The notes below the pieces were generated by a model that was given only the letters and a program-made list of their open reading frames with translations, was not told the origin of the DNA and did not search any database. Position numbers and translations under genes: made by a program. Source: Peromyscus leucopus (Eukaryota > Chordata > Mammalia > Rodentia > Cricetidae). Taken from it: a DNA stretch of 64,000 nt. Within the stretch, counting starts at the first letter, position 1, and every line of letters starts with the position of its first letter. Of the stretch, positions 24,651-37,175 are shown piece after piece. The DNA lies in NCBI RefSeq assembly GCF_004664715.2, contig NC_051068.1:18724506-18788505 (forward strand). The letters run 5' to 3'.

Positions 24651-25194
24651 TCAGCAAAGGACAAGAAATTATCCACCACCACCCCTTTTTCCCACTGATA
24701 TGCTTTTGTAATTTGAAATTTCTGTAAGAGATTCCTATCTCTAAAACATGTGTTACACTGAAACATTAGAGTTTCAGTCTTACATTAAAGATAGATCATT
24801 ATTGGGTAGCATTGGCTGTATGTTTAGGCTTACCACAAAATTAACGGAGAACCTCTAATCTCCCACCTTTCCCTAGTTGTAAGTTTTTTAATCTGTATGT
24901 TATATTTATTACAGTTGGTGAGCATTATTGGTGTTGTAGATCCTTAGGATCTTGACAGGTGCACCATATAGAGCAGCTTTGCTGCTGTGAGAATCTTGCA
25001 TTATGGCATTATGCCTATTTGTCATCCTTCACCTGCCCCGATCCCAGACAACGGTTGTGGTGTTCATTTTTTGGCTTTAAATGTCGGTGGCGCCACCATT
25101 TGTATGATGTCATCATTAGAATCTTTTTACTTAGTCGCTTGCACTTGAAGATCTTCTGTGTTATTTGTGGGTAGTATCATTCCATTATCTAGCT

Positions 25195-25745
25195 GTACCA
25201 GTTTGTCCATTGGCATATTGGAGGACAACTTGGTTGCTTCCAGGTTTGGACACAGGCAAATAAAGTTGTTCTGAATGCTTGTGTATGGGCCTGTTTTTGA
25301 ACCTACAGTTTGGACTCTTGGGAATAGATGCTAAGAAGTCCCTGGGTTATATGATAGAGGAGGGCGGTTGTTTCCTGATGAACTGTCTTCCAAAATTCCT
25401 GCACCATTTTACATTTTTAGCAGCAGTAATTGCTGCTTTTGCTCCAGGTCTTGCCACCTTTGCTGTTGTGGTGACTTGGATGGTAAGTGTCTGATTAGTG
25501 CTATGGTATTGTTGGCTGTCGTTCTCCAGTGACATGCTGTGAAACATCTTTACATTTGCCTGCTTCCCATCTGTGTGTCTTCTTGGGTGAGGGGTCGCTT
25601 CAGAGATTTTGCCTGTTTTTTAAATGAGATTTCTTCTCTTGTTGAGTTTTAGACTTTGTATTTCATATTCCAGTTCTTTATCAGGAATATATAATGTACA
25701 GATTCTAGCCCAGTCTGGCTTCCTTTATTATCTAGTCTTTCTCAA
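25195..25745 (-). repeat. Old L1 ORF2 3' fragment, antisense
   Basis: Reverse L1 text: gtttgtccattggcatattg, tttggactcttgggaatagatg, tgggttatatgatagaggag, ctgcaccattttacattttt. The frame is broken; it is an old L1M-type fragment. Confidence 0.7.
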
Positions 25746-26554
25746 AGGGGAAATTAATTTTAGTATCACTGTAGTTACCCCATAGCTTTTCTTCATTTAT
25801 AAATGTGATAATTTATAGCTTTTAATGTTAAGGAAACTGATTTTCACCTGAAGAACTATTACCTGAGAAGTAAACCTTCACACCTCCCTCTTTTCCCTTC
25901 TAACTATGCTACTGTATAGAGCAAGCATTTCTACCTACCTAAATCACTGGGTCTCTAAATTAGGCAAATGTGATGCTTTGTGTATAGATCACATTCTGCA
26001 CAAGAGCAGCCATGTTTTAAAATACAGAATAATTGTTCTAGTGGGCAACAGTAAGAGGATTTTAAATTAGGTACATTATAGAGAGAGAGGAAGTGGGGGG
26101 GGGGACTAGAGCCGAGAACCATGTTGTGTCACCTTTTGGTGACACAGTGGAAGCTGGCACTCTAAGCTCTGCTGACTTGTACCTGTTAAGGCCTGGTTTA
26201 CTCTTAACACTCTGTATTTCAACGTCTCTGTCTTGAACGAAATCATCCCTGAGAACCATTAGAATTCTCAGTCTTGTTTTTAATTTGAATTCTTCTTATT
26301 ACTTTCTTCAAATTTCCTACAGGAGTATTTATATCATTTTCATCTCTCCCTCTCTCCCCTCTAAGTCTTCCAGATTCCTCCTTCTTGAATTCATGACCTT
26401 TTTGATAATTATTGTTACATATATACAATTTTTTCTGTCTAGTATTTGTTTCTTCTATTATGCATTATTTGTTTTTTATAATAGTGTCAGAGCTAATGTT
26501 AGGGGAATTGTCTACAGAAATCCTAGATATGCCCTATTTTAAGATAATAAGGTC

Positions 26555-26665
26555 AAGCCAAGTAGGGTGGTACACACTTAAATCCTAATGTTCAAGAGAA
26601 TGAGGCAGGAAGAACATGAATTCAAGTACCTATTGAGTTTGAGGCCAGTCTCTTTTTTTAGAAAT
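26555..26665 (+). repeat. B1-like SINE, diverged
   Basis: gccaagtagggtggtacacac … aatgaggcaggaag … ttgaggccagtctc follows the B1 order. Confidence 0.6.
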
Positions 26666-27098
26666 AGTAATAGTGAATAAGAAAGAAAAGGGGGTGCTGA
26701 TATTTAAAGGAAGTACTTTATCTTCTACTTACTGAAACCTAAAAGAGAATTGAGAAGTATTAGTGACAGCACCTCTTGATAATGACTTTCATTGCTCCTC
26801 CTCTAATAAGCTTTGTTTAGGATCTTCAGAGTTCAGTTGCTGCCTTAAGAAGATAGCTTTCACTTCCATAGCACATTAAAGGTGGGAACTTCTGCTGGCT
26901 TTACTTTTAAGGCAGTCTGCATTTCTTTCTTCACTGTGGATGAGCATCATGATCGCTGATGTTTTTCTGTAACATTTTAAATGATGTGTACCACCACCCT
27001 GATCCACATATGGTTAGTTTTTTTTATTGGGTGAGGAACACGGGGATATTTAGAGACATTGCAGCTTCATGGAACTCTGATTTTGAATCTCCCCCCCC

Positions 27099-27120
27099 CA
27101 CACACACACACACACACACA
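27099..27120. repeat. Short (CA)n run
   Basis: An 8-C run followed by about ten CA units. Confidence 0.9.
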
Positions 27121-28377
27121 TCTTCCCTCCCAGAAAGCTATCTGTGTTCATCTGCAGCCTAAAATAGATACCACTATTCATCATTCTTTAATGCTTACAT
27201 GATGTTCCCCAAGCCATAGATGCAGGAGCTATGTCCATTAGGAGATGTGTCCATTAGGACTGGGCTCCCCACATTCCGTTCATCTTTGCGTGGTGTCCAG
27301 TTGTGGTTTTCTACAGTGGTCTCCATTTGCTGTAGAGAGGAGATCCTTCAACAAGATTTAATGGCTACACTTACTTGTGGGTATAAGGATAAAATTTAGA
27401 ATGTAGTTAAGGAATTATACTGATCTAGCAAAGTGGTAGTAGTAAATTCTCTTCTAAGATCCATGACCTCACTAGCCCTGGAGAGTTGGCTATGTTTCTA
27501 GTACCAGGCATGATTTCCTTCCTGTTAAGTGGGCCTTAAAGATTTAAGTCTACTTAGACAGCTGGTGGTTGGTTACCAGAGTGCCTCTATTGTACTTTAG
27601 TGGATATTTTGCCATGCTGGTCATTGTACTGGTTTATAGTTATCACAACTAGGTAGGACTATTAATTACTGCCCTCCCTTGGCAGCTTACATAGTATTTT
27701 CTGTTACAGGGGAGGCTATACAATGGAAAGGAGACTTTCATGTTAGATAGAGCTCTAATGATCCAAGTCTTGTTTCCTAAGTGTGTGGTGTCTTCAGCAA
27801 TAGGGGCTTACCTTCAACCTCTGAGAGGCATCCAAAGGCCCTCAAAGGCCCTATATTGTTTTAGGAGCCATTTGGATACTCTGACCACTTGAGAGGAGGT
27901 CTCTCATGACTGGTAGTTGGGTTTTTGTTAGTCTGTGGTTATTGTAAGGGGCGGGTGTCATTGTCTGAACTGGCCATCTTTTGTAGCCTGGCAAGGCTTC
28001 CAGTGGTGAGACTCAGTTGCCTTTATTTGGGTTGTTGGCCAGGAGGGTCCCGTGGAGATCCCTAAGGAAACCAGGCTGATGCTAGGACAGAAGGCTGCTT
28101 TGTTATACAATTCCTCATAGTTATTTTCACAGGTATCTCTCCAAATATTCAGCCCAAAGAGAGACTGAAAGAAAAGAACATACTGGTTGTTGCTTTTCCT
28201 ATGTGTTCAACTTTTCATGGTATTCTGAATGTTATATATTCAGCTGAAATGTTAATCTGTACTTCCACTTTTCATTTTAACATAGATAGTAACATCTGAA
28301 ACTATGATTCATTGTTCTCATTGTACTTTGATCAAGCTTCAGGTTAAAGTATAGGCACTTGCTCAAAGTTGTAATTC

Positions 28378-28553
28378 TTTTGTTTGTTTGTTTATTTGTT
28401 TGTTTTGGTTTTTCGAAACAGGGTTTCTCTGTGTAGCTTTGCGCCTTTCCTGAAACTCACTCTGTAGCCCAGGCTGGCCTCAAACTCACAGAGATCCGCC
28501 TGCCTCTGCCTCCCGAGTGCTGGGATTAAAGGCATGCGCCACCACCGCACCGT
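28378..28553 (-). repeat. B1 SINE, cricetid-type variant
   Basis: Reverse B1 with the middle segment gtagctttgcgcctttcctg, seen also at 38,897 and 49,429. It is preceded by a (TTTG)n tail region. Confidence 0.95.
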
Positions 28554-31500
28554 TGTAATTCTTAAAAATTTTAGGTAGGGCTATAAAAGATGGTCAGTTC
28601 GGATTCTATATCCTCCATTACTAGGAGTCCTCACTAGGGTCTCCCTCATAGATTCCAGGAAGATATCCACATCACCCTCAAATGGTCCCCAATTCCAGCA
28701 GTCTCCCCATACTCACTCCCTCCACCCCTCCCCATCTGATTCTTCCAACCCCTATCCCCACCTGCACCCAATCTACCTGCAAAATTTATTCCATTTCCTA
28801 TTAACAGTGAGATCCATGTGTATCTCTCCCCACCCCAGTCCTCCTCTTTGCCTAACTCCTCTGGGTCTGTGGGTTGTAGCTTGATTATCATTTACTTAAC
28901 AGCTGATAATCTACTTATGAGTGAGTACATACCGTATTTGTCTTTCTGAGTCTCAGTTACCTCAGTCATTTTTTTCTAGTTGTATCCATCTAGTTTGTAT
29001 CCTGCAAACTTTATGGTGTTAATTTTTTAACAGCTGAGACATAATCCATTGTGTAAAGGTGCCACATTTTCTTTATCCATTCTTCATTTGAAGGATATGT
29101 AGTTTGTTTCCAGTTTCTGCCTATTAGACCCAAGAGTGTTATAGTTATGTCTTGAGGTAGATCAAGTCCCAGTTTTCTGAGGAACCACCATTTTGATTTC
29201 CATAGTAGTTGTACAAGTTTGCACTCCCACCAGCAAGGGAGGGGTATTCACATTGCTCTATATCCTCACCAGCAAGAGCTGAAATTTGTGGTTTTGATCT
29301 TAACATTCTGAGAAGTGTAAGATGGAATCTCAAAGTAATTTTGATTTGCATTTCCCCGATGGCTAAGAACATTGAACATTTCTTTAAGTGTTTTGCGGCC
29401 ATTTGAGTTTCCCCTATTAAGATTTATCTGTTTAGATAAGTCTATACCCTATTTTTAAATGGATTATTTGGTGTTTTTGATATCTCATTTATTGAGTTCT
29501 TTATATATTTTGAATGTTAAACCTCTGTTCAATGTGGAGTTTGGTAAAAAATCTTTTTCCATTCGCTAAGCTGCCTCTTTGTCTAATTGATAGTGTCCTT
29601 TGCCTTACAGAAGCTTTTCAGTTTCATGAAGTCCCATTTAGTAATCATTTATCTTAGTGCCTGTGCTATCAGTGTTTGCTGTTCAGATAGTTGTCTCCTG
29701 TGTCAATGCGTTCAAGGCTATTCCTACTTTCCCTTCCATCAGGTTCAGTTTATCTGGATTTAAGTAGAAGTCATTGATCCACTTGGGCTTGAGTTTTGTG
29801 CAGATTGATAAATATGGATCCATTTACATTCTTCTACATACAGCCATCCAGTTTGACCAGCACCATTTGTTGAAGATACTTTCTTTTTTCCAGTGTGTAT
29901 TTCTGGCTTCTTTATGAAAAAAATCAGGTGTGTACATATGTGAATTTATGTCTGGGTATTCAATTCCATTGATCAATGTGCCTATATTTATGCCTGAACT
30001 ATGTAGTTTTTATTACTCTAGCTCTGTAGCACAACTTGAAATCAAAGATACCTCAAGCAGTTCTTTTATTTTTCAGGATTATTTTAGCTGTCATGGGTTT
30101 TTTGTGTTTCCGCATCAAGTTAGAATTGTCTTTTCAAGGTCTGTAAAGAAGTGTTGGAGTTTTGATGGAGATTTCATTGGATCTGTAGATTGCTTTTGGT
30201 ATGATGGCCAATTTTACTGTTAATTCTAATGATCAATAGATCTTTTTATTTTCTGATATCTTCTTCAATTTCTTCCTTTTGAGACTTGAAGTTTTTATCA
30301 TACAAGTCTTTCACTTGTTTGGTTAGCGTTACCCCAAGGTATTTTATATTATTTGAGGCTATTGTGAACAATGTTGTTTCCTTGATTTCTTTCTCAATCT
30401 GTTTGTCATTTGTATGTAGGAGGGCTTCTGATTTTCTTGAGTTAATATTGTATCCAGCCACTTTGTTGAAAGTGTATATCAAATGTAGGTGTTCCCTAGT
30501 GGAATTTTTAGGGTCATTTATGTATGCTATCATAACATTAGCAAATAATGATACTTTGACTTCTTCCTTTCCAATTTGTATCCCTTTTATCTCCTCTGGT
30601 TATCTTACTGCTCTAAGTACTATATTGAATAGATAATGCAAAGTGTGGACAGCCTTGTCTTGTTCCTGATTTTAGTGGAAACTTTTGAGTTTCTCTCCAT
30701 TTAATTTGATGTTGGCTAGAGGCTTGCTATGAATTGTTTTTATTATGTTTAGGTATGTTTTTTGTATCCCTAAACTCTCCAGGACTTTTATCATGAAGGG
30801 GGTTGGGTTTTGTCAAAGGCTTTTTCAGTATCTAATGAGATGATCATGTGGGTTTTTTTGTTTTCTTTCAGTTTATTTATATGGTGGATTACATTTACTG
30901 ATTTCGCTATGTTGAACCATCCCTGCATCTCTGGGATGAAGCCTACCCGATCATAGTGGATGATCTTTTGATGTGTTCTTGGATTCTGTTTGCGAGTATT
31001 TTATTGAGAATTTTTGCATCTGTGTTCATAAGGTAAATTGGTCTGTAATTCTTTCTTTGTTGAGTCTTTTTGTGGTTTGGGTATCATGGTAACTGTGGCC
31101 TCATAAAATGAATTGGGCAATGTCCCTTCTGTTTCTATTTTGTGGAATAATTTGAGGAGTATTGGCATTAACTCTTTGAAAGTCTGGTAGAATTTGTCTA
31201 AAACCATTTGGTTCTGGGCTTTTTTTTTTCTTTTTTTTTGCTTAGACATTTAACGACTGCTTCTAATTCACTAGGGCTATATGTCTATTTAAATTTTTTT
31301 TCTGATCTTGATTTAACTTTGGTAAGAGGTATCCATTGAGAAAATTATCCATTTGTTTTAGATTTTTCCAATTTGTTAGATTACAGGTTTTTAAATTATG
31401 TCCTATGATTTTCTGGATTTCTTTGGTGTCTATTATGCCCTCCTTTTTGTTTCTAATTTTATTATTGGATATTCTCTCCATCTTTTAGTGAGTTTGGATA

Positions 31501-32645
31501 AGAGTTTGTCTATTTTGTAGATTTTTCTCATATAACCTACTCTTTGTTTGGGTGAGGTTTTTTTTTTTATCTTTGTATTATCTATTTTATTGATTTCATC
31601 CCTAAGTTTGATTATTTCCTGCCGTCTACTCCTCTTGGGTGTGCTTACTTCTTTCTGTTCTAGAGATTTCTAGAGTTAAGTTGCTAGTATGAGATCGCTG
31701 CAATTTTGTTGTTGTTGTTGTAATGTAGGCACTTAGTGCCATGAACTTTCCTCTTAGCACCAGTTTCCATGTGTTCCATACATTTGGGTATGTTGTATAT
31801 TCATTTTCATTGAATTCTAAAATGTCTTTAATTTCTTTATTTCTGTCTTGACCCATTTTTTTTTATTCAGTAGAGAGTCGTTCAGTGTCTATGAGTTTGT
31901 AAGCTCTCTCTTGTTTCTATTGTTGTTGATGTCCAACTTTAAACCATGCAGGAGGTTACTTCAGTTTTCTTGTGTCTGTTGAGACTTGTTTTTTCTAAAC
32001 ATGTTATCAGCTTTGGAGAAAGTTCCATAAGGTACAGAGAGTAATTTTGTATTTCGATGAAATGTTTTGAAAATATATGTTAGGTCCATTTGATTTATAA
32101 CATCAGTTAGCTCCTGCATTTCTCTGTTAAGTTTTTATCTGGATGACCTACCTATATTTGAGAGTGGTGTATTGAAGTCTCCCACTGTCAGTGGGTGAGG
32201 GCCTATATGTGATTTAAGCTGTAGTAGTGTTTCTTTTATAAAAGTGGGTGTCCTTGTGTTTGAGGCATAGATGTTAAGGATTGAAATCTCATCTTGATAG
32301 ATTTTTTCCCTTAATGAATATGCAGTGTCCTTACCCATTTCTTTTGATTAATTTTGATTTGAAGTCTGTTTTGTTAGATATTAAAATGTCTACACCAGCT
32401 TGCTCCTTGGAGATCCATTTTCTTGTAGTAGTATTTTTTCCTAACCCTTTACCCTAGTGAATGTCTATCCCTAATGTTGAAGTATGTTTTTATATGCAGC
32501 AGAAGGATGAATTCTGGTTTTGCCCCATTCTGTTAATCTGTGTTTTTTTATTGGGGAATTGAGGTCATTGATAATGAGAGATATCAATGAACATTGATTG
32601 TTAATTCCTGTTACGTTGTTATTGTTCTTGTTCTTGTTGGTAAGT

Positions 32646-32648
<3 letters not shown>

Positions 32649-32692
<44 letters not shown>
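32649..32692. repeat. (GT)n microsatellite inside the L1
   Basis: About 22 GT units fall between ORF1 and ORF2 remnants of the antisense L1. Confidence 0.96.
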
Positions 32693-32695
<3 letters not shown>

Positions 32696-33402
32696 CCCCT
32701 TCTTTGGGTTTTACTGGTATTAGAGTATTTCCTGTATTTTCATGAGTATAGTTTACTTCCTTGGTTTGAATTTTTCCTTCTTGCTCCTTCTCTAGGGCTG
32801 TATTCATAGATAAATATTGTTTAAATTTGATTTTATCATGGACTACCTTATTTTCTCCATCTATGGTGATTGACAGTTTTGCAGGGTATATTAATCTGGG
32901 CTGACATCTTTGGTCTCTTCGAGTCTGCATCTCATTTGTCTAAGCCCTTCTAGGTTTTAGAGTTTCCATTGAGAAGTCAGGTGTAATTCTAATAGATCTG
33001 CCTTTATGTTCCTTGGTCTTTTTCCTTTGCAACTTTTAATATTCTTTCTTTGTTCTGTATGTTTAGTGTTCTGATTATTATGTTTAAGGGGACTTTTTTT
33101 CTGATCTAATCTATTTGATGTTCTATATACTTCTTGCACCTTCATAGGCATCTCCTTCTTTAGGTTAGAAAAATTCTCTTCTATATTTTGTTGAAAATAC
33201 TTTCTGGGCCTTTGAGCTAAGGTTCTCTGTCTTCTATTCCTATTATTCTTAGGTTTGGTCTTTTCATGGTGTTCTAGGTTTCCTGGATGTTTTGTGTCAG
33301 GATATTTATAGATTTAACATTTTCTTTGACCAACCATTTCTTCTATTGTATCTTCAATGCTTAAGATTCTCTTCTTACCCAAAAAGAAAAGGAAAGGAAA
33401 GG

Positions 33403-33572
33403 AAAAAGCCAGGCAGTGGTGGCATACGCCTTTAATCCCAGCACTCAGGAGGCAGAGCCAGGCGGAGCTCTGTGAGTTCAAGGCCAGCCTGGTCTACAGA
33501 GCGAGATCCAGGACAGGTGCCAAAGCTACATGGAGAAACTCTGTCTCAAAAAAATAAATAAATAAATAAAAG
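33403..33572 (+). repeat. B1 SINE inserted in the L1
   Basis: Full-length B1 (aaagccaggcagtggtggcat … acatggagaaactctgtctc) with a (AAAT)n tail. L1 ORF1 sequence continues on both sides. Confidence 0.95.
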
Positions 33573-33740
33573 CTAAAAGAAGAAAAGAGATTCTCTCTTC
33601 CATCTCTTGTATTATGTTGGTCAAACTTGTCTCTGTAGTTAATGTTCACATTCCTAAATTTTTCCTTTCCCGAATTCCCTCAGTTTTTGTTTTCTTTATT
33701 GTTTCTATTTCTATTTTCAGGTTTTGAACAGTTTTGTTTC

Positions 33741-33788
33741 CTTCAACTGTTTGTTTGTTTGTTTGTTTGTTTGTTTGTTTGTTTGTTT
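33741..33788. repeat. (GTTT)n run
   Basis: About eleven GTTT units within the L1 5' portion. Confidence 0.93.
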
Positions 33789-33889
33789 TCCATAAGGTAT
33801 TTATTCATGTCCTCCAATTGTTTCTGTTTTCCTGGCTTTCTTTGAGAGACTTTTTTTCTTTTTCTTTTCTTTCTTTCTTTTTTTTTTTT

Positions 33890-34050
33890 CTTTTTTCTTT
33901 TTGGTTTTTTGAGACAGGGTTTCTCTGTGTAGTTTTGGTGCCTGTCCTGGATCTTGCTCTGTAGATCAGGCTGGCCTCAAACTCACAGATATCAGCCTGG
34001 CTCTGCCTCCCGAGTGCTGGGATTAAAGGCGTGCGCCACCACCGCCCAGC
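33890..34050 (-). repeat. B1 SINE inserted in the L1
   Basis: Reverse B1 (tttttgagacagggtttctc … gtgcgccaccaccgccc) with a T-rich tail. It is inverted relative to the B1 at 33403. Confidence 0.95.
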
Positions 34051-34779
34051 TCTTTGAGGGATTTATGTTTCCTCTTTAAGGACTTCTATCATCTTCATAA
34101 AGTTGGTTTTAAGGTCTTTATCTTGTGCTTCAGCTGTGTTGGAATATTCAGGGCCTGGTGTGGTAGGCTAACTGGGTTCTGGTGGAGACTTTGCCCTGTT
34201 TGTTACTGGTTGTATTCTTACACTGGAGTCTAGGCATCTGGATTTGGGGTGATTGTAAGTCTTGGTGCTGATTTCTGGGTTTGTTTTTATTGTGCGGGTG
34301 TTTTGTCCCTTGGTTTCTGTTTTCTCTCTGGATTTTCAGAGTATGTTGGCTGTGTGTTGCCTATTTTAATAGCCTGCTTATTTGTGTGTTTGTGGGGAAT
34401 TCTTGTTGGTGTTGGAGGCTGGCGGAAGGGGATGCCAGGGTTGAAAATTGGGTCTCGGGGAACAGAAAGTGGAGAAGGTCCATGTGCAGCCTACCTGGTC
34501 TTCTGGCAGATGTGGCCTGTGGTTGATCTGGGGGTCTCTGCCTGAGTTGGGGGCTGGGACATAGCAGTGAGTCCGGGGGAAAATGTTTTGTGGTGGGTGG
34601 GATAGGATGGTCTGAGGAATCCACAGGAGGTATGGACAGGGTTCAGTTTTTCATTGACACATGAATAAGATTTACTAATATTGATTTTGAAAGGCTTAAT
34701 CAGCATTTTACATGCTAAGACTCATGATATGAACAATGTCACACTGTTTTACAAGTGAAACTCTCTGAGGAGTTGGCAA

Positions 34780-34880
34780 GGATGCTCTTAAACGGTGCTT
34801 CACCAGTCACCCAGGCTGGTCCTGAACTTGGCTCTTGCATAGTGGAGATTATAGGCCTGTTCCACCAAGCTTGATGGCCA
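34780..34880 (-). repeat. B1-like fragment, very diverged
   Basis: cacccaggctggtcctgaac … ggagattataggcctgttcc follows the reverse B1 order. Confidence 0.45.
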
Positions 34881-35224
34881 AGTGCTGCCTTGAGCTCTGC
34901 AGACCTCCTTTAAAATATGTTCACAACCTATCCGGACTTTCATTAGCTGCAAAACTTGGTGTACACGACTGCATCTTAGACCTCAGCTTCCCTCCATCCC
35001 TTGTTTTAATTTGTTGTTTCTGGTATTGCTTACTCTCTGTTCCCACCAGTGCATGCTGTGTGACTACAAAATGGTTTGGTGTTGCTGTGTATCTTGTAGT
35101 CATCTTAACCCAGAGTTTCCACTTAGCAGTCTCTTTCATTCTCTGGTGGGGAAAAGACTTCAGCAGATCCTGAAGTACAAACAAAAGAACATACCCACCT
35201 ACCAGGTCTCAAAATAGCTCGTGA

Positions 35225-35395
35225 TAGCTGTGCAGTGGTGCCACAGGCCTTTAATCTTAGCACTAGGGAGGCAGAGGCAGGTGGATCTCGGTGAGTTCAA
35301 GGCCATCCTGGTATACAGAGTGAGTTCCAGGATAGCCAGAACTGTTACACAGAGAAACGGGGTCTTGAAAAAACAGTCGTCGTTCCCCCCACACT
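35225..35395 (+). repeat. B1 SINE
   Basis: tgtgcagtggtgccacaggcc … gaggcagaggcaggtggatc … tacacagagaaacggggtc. Confidence 0.9.
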
Positions 35396-35749
35396 CCCCC
35401 CAAAAAACATAGCTCATGAGATAGAAACATTTTTCATTAGTCACAGTGACATCCACTCAAATTCACTCATATCTGATTTTTGTTGGAAAACACTGTAATC
35501 AACCCCACAGCCACTGTGTTTCATGTTTGTGTTGATAATAGATACTGTTGATGTTTATTGCAATCTTAGTGTACACTTAACATGCATTTTGTAAATTATC
35601 CAACTTACTACATCTAGGGTACAAAATTGGGATACTCTGGTTTTATGGAACAGGAAACTACAGCTTAGAGTAACTTAAGTTCTCATAGCTAACTTGTAGA
35701 ACTAGGATGTGTAGCTAGAGTTTTCCTGCCTTGCCCACAGTCAGGACAA

Positions 35750-36084
35750 ATCTTTGTCACCCTCCAGTCCCACAGCCGCTCAGACCCAACCAAGTAAACA
35801 CAGAGACTTATATTGCATACAAACTGTATGGCTGTGGCAGGCTTCTTGCTAACTGTTCTTATAGCTTAAATTAATCCATTTCCATAAATCTATACCTTGC
35901 TACGTGGCTGGTGGCTTACCGGCGTCTTCACATGCTGCTGGTCATGGCGGCAGCTGGCAGTGTCTCTGCCTCAGCCTTCTGCTTCCCAGTATTCTCCTCT
36001 CTCCTTGTCCCACCTACTTCCTGCCTGGCCACTGGCCAATCAGTGTTTTATTTATTGATTTGACATACAGACCATCCCACAACA
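35750..36084 (-). repeat. Antisense LTR (family B), solo
   Basis: The same family as 21780-22142 by shared blocks. On the minus strand it starts TGTTGTGGGATGG, carries AATAAATAAAA and a ccaat-like tgattggcc near its start, and has no internal region attached. Confidence 0.7.
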
Positions 36085-36300
36085 AGGATGTAAGCCAAGG
36101 TCTAATTCCAAAGCCTGTGTCCAGAAGTCTGCATTTTTTGGTGTGTATTGTATATTTAGAGTGGTTTTGCCTTCAGGTGACAAATGTACTAACAGTAGAA
36201 ACTTTCCTTCAAAACCTTGAAGACAGTGATTCTAACATAGTATTAGATAACAAGCACCCTGGTTTACATGATGATTGGAAAAGGTTGTCTTCTAAATGTT

Positions 36301-36528
36301 CTTTTTTTTTTAAAGATTTACTTATTACGTATTATTATTATTATAATAGTATACAATATTCATTATGTATACAGTGTTCTGCCTGCATGTATACCAGCAG
36401 GACAGAAGAGGGCATCAGATCTCATTATAGATAGTTATAAGCTACCATGTGGTTGCCGGGAATTGAACTCAGGACCTCTGGAAGAGCAGCCAGTGCTCTT
36501 AACCTCTGAGCTATCTCTTCAGCCCCTC
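36301..36528 (-). repeat. B2 SINE, antisense
   Basis: T-run and aaagatttacttatt, then gttgccgggaattgaactc, ggacctctggaagagcagcc and ctgagctatctcttcagccc, the reverse of B2. Confidence 0.93.
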
Positions 36529-36877
36529 TTCTAATTATTCTTAAGGGACAAAATTATACCTTACAAATAAGAATTTGTAGAATACTGTCTTTAAGGGCAT
36601 ATCTGAGCAAGAAAGAATTTATTGTCAGTCAGGCCCTATCTAATTGATTCAACGTATATGTGTTCTCTTCCCTGAACTCACAAGTTATCTTTATATTCAG
36701 TACCTAGTCACGGTACCAAGGCATGAAAGCCCTGAGTGGCCATTATGTGAAGTGAAAGTGAAACTTGGGTTTGCAGTAGAAACACTTAGATGTTAGAGAT
36801 GCCAGAACAATGGCGTATTTGCCATGGAAAGCTGAGGGAGTAGAACCAGCCATAGAGAGAAATGACTGTTGGCAGGC

Positions 36878-37175
36878 TTAGGGAAATGGCTCTGTTAGTA
36901 AACACCTGCTGCCTGAGAGTGAGGATTTGAGCTGAGATGGCAGCACTCATATACAAAGCTGGACACATGGTTATATGAATTTCTAACTGTGGCCTTTGGC
37001 GGGGCAGAGGGATGGAGGAGTACGGGAGATGGGGGGTGGCAGGAGGAGCCCTGGCACATGCTGACCAACCATCTAGCATCAGGCTCAGTGAGAAACCCTG
37101 TCTTAAAAGATACCCAACATTGACCTTTGGCCTTCACACTCACACATGAACATGGACTACATGCATACACACATA
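36878..37175 (+). repeat. B3/B4-type SINE
   Basis: cttagggaaatggctctgtt … agtgaggatttgagc … cagtgagaaaccctgtcttaa … catgcatacacacatataaac, the order of B2-related composite SINEs. Confidence 0.65.

Larger units (their letters stand above)
28560..34630 (-). mobile_element. Near full-length decayed L1 retrotransposon, antisense
   Basis: About 6 kb on the minus strand, 5' end at right. The 5' UTR-like block lies at about 34,070-34,630. ORF1 remnants include YPAKLSITIDGENKV (about 32,880-32,790) and KVQEVYRTSNRLDQKKS (about 33,150-33,100). ORF2 remnants include an endonuclease piece with [15 protein letters not shown] and [11 protein letters not shown] (32,135-32,338), a reverse-transcriptase region with [14 protein letters not shown] (31,001-31,249) and AYINDPKNSTREHLHLIYTFNKVAGYNINSRK split by decay (30,246-30,533), and a C-terminal piece (29,145-29,402). 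The 3' UTR lies at about 28,560-28,900. Many stops and frameshifts show it cannot move on its own. Two B1s, a GT run and a TTTG run interrupt it. Confidence 0.93.

Noticed and set aside
30246..33151. Reverse-transcriptase and endonuclease-like frames
   Set aside because: They are broken pieces of one decayed L1, so they are described under the mobile element and not as genes.
35904..36434. A 176-codon + strand open frame
   Set aside because: It spans an antisense LTR and part of a reverse B2; the LTR copy at 21,972 gives a similar start, so it is repeat translation.
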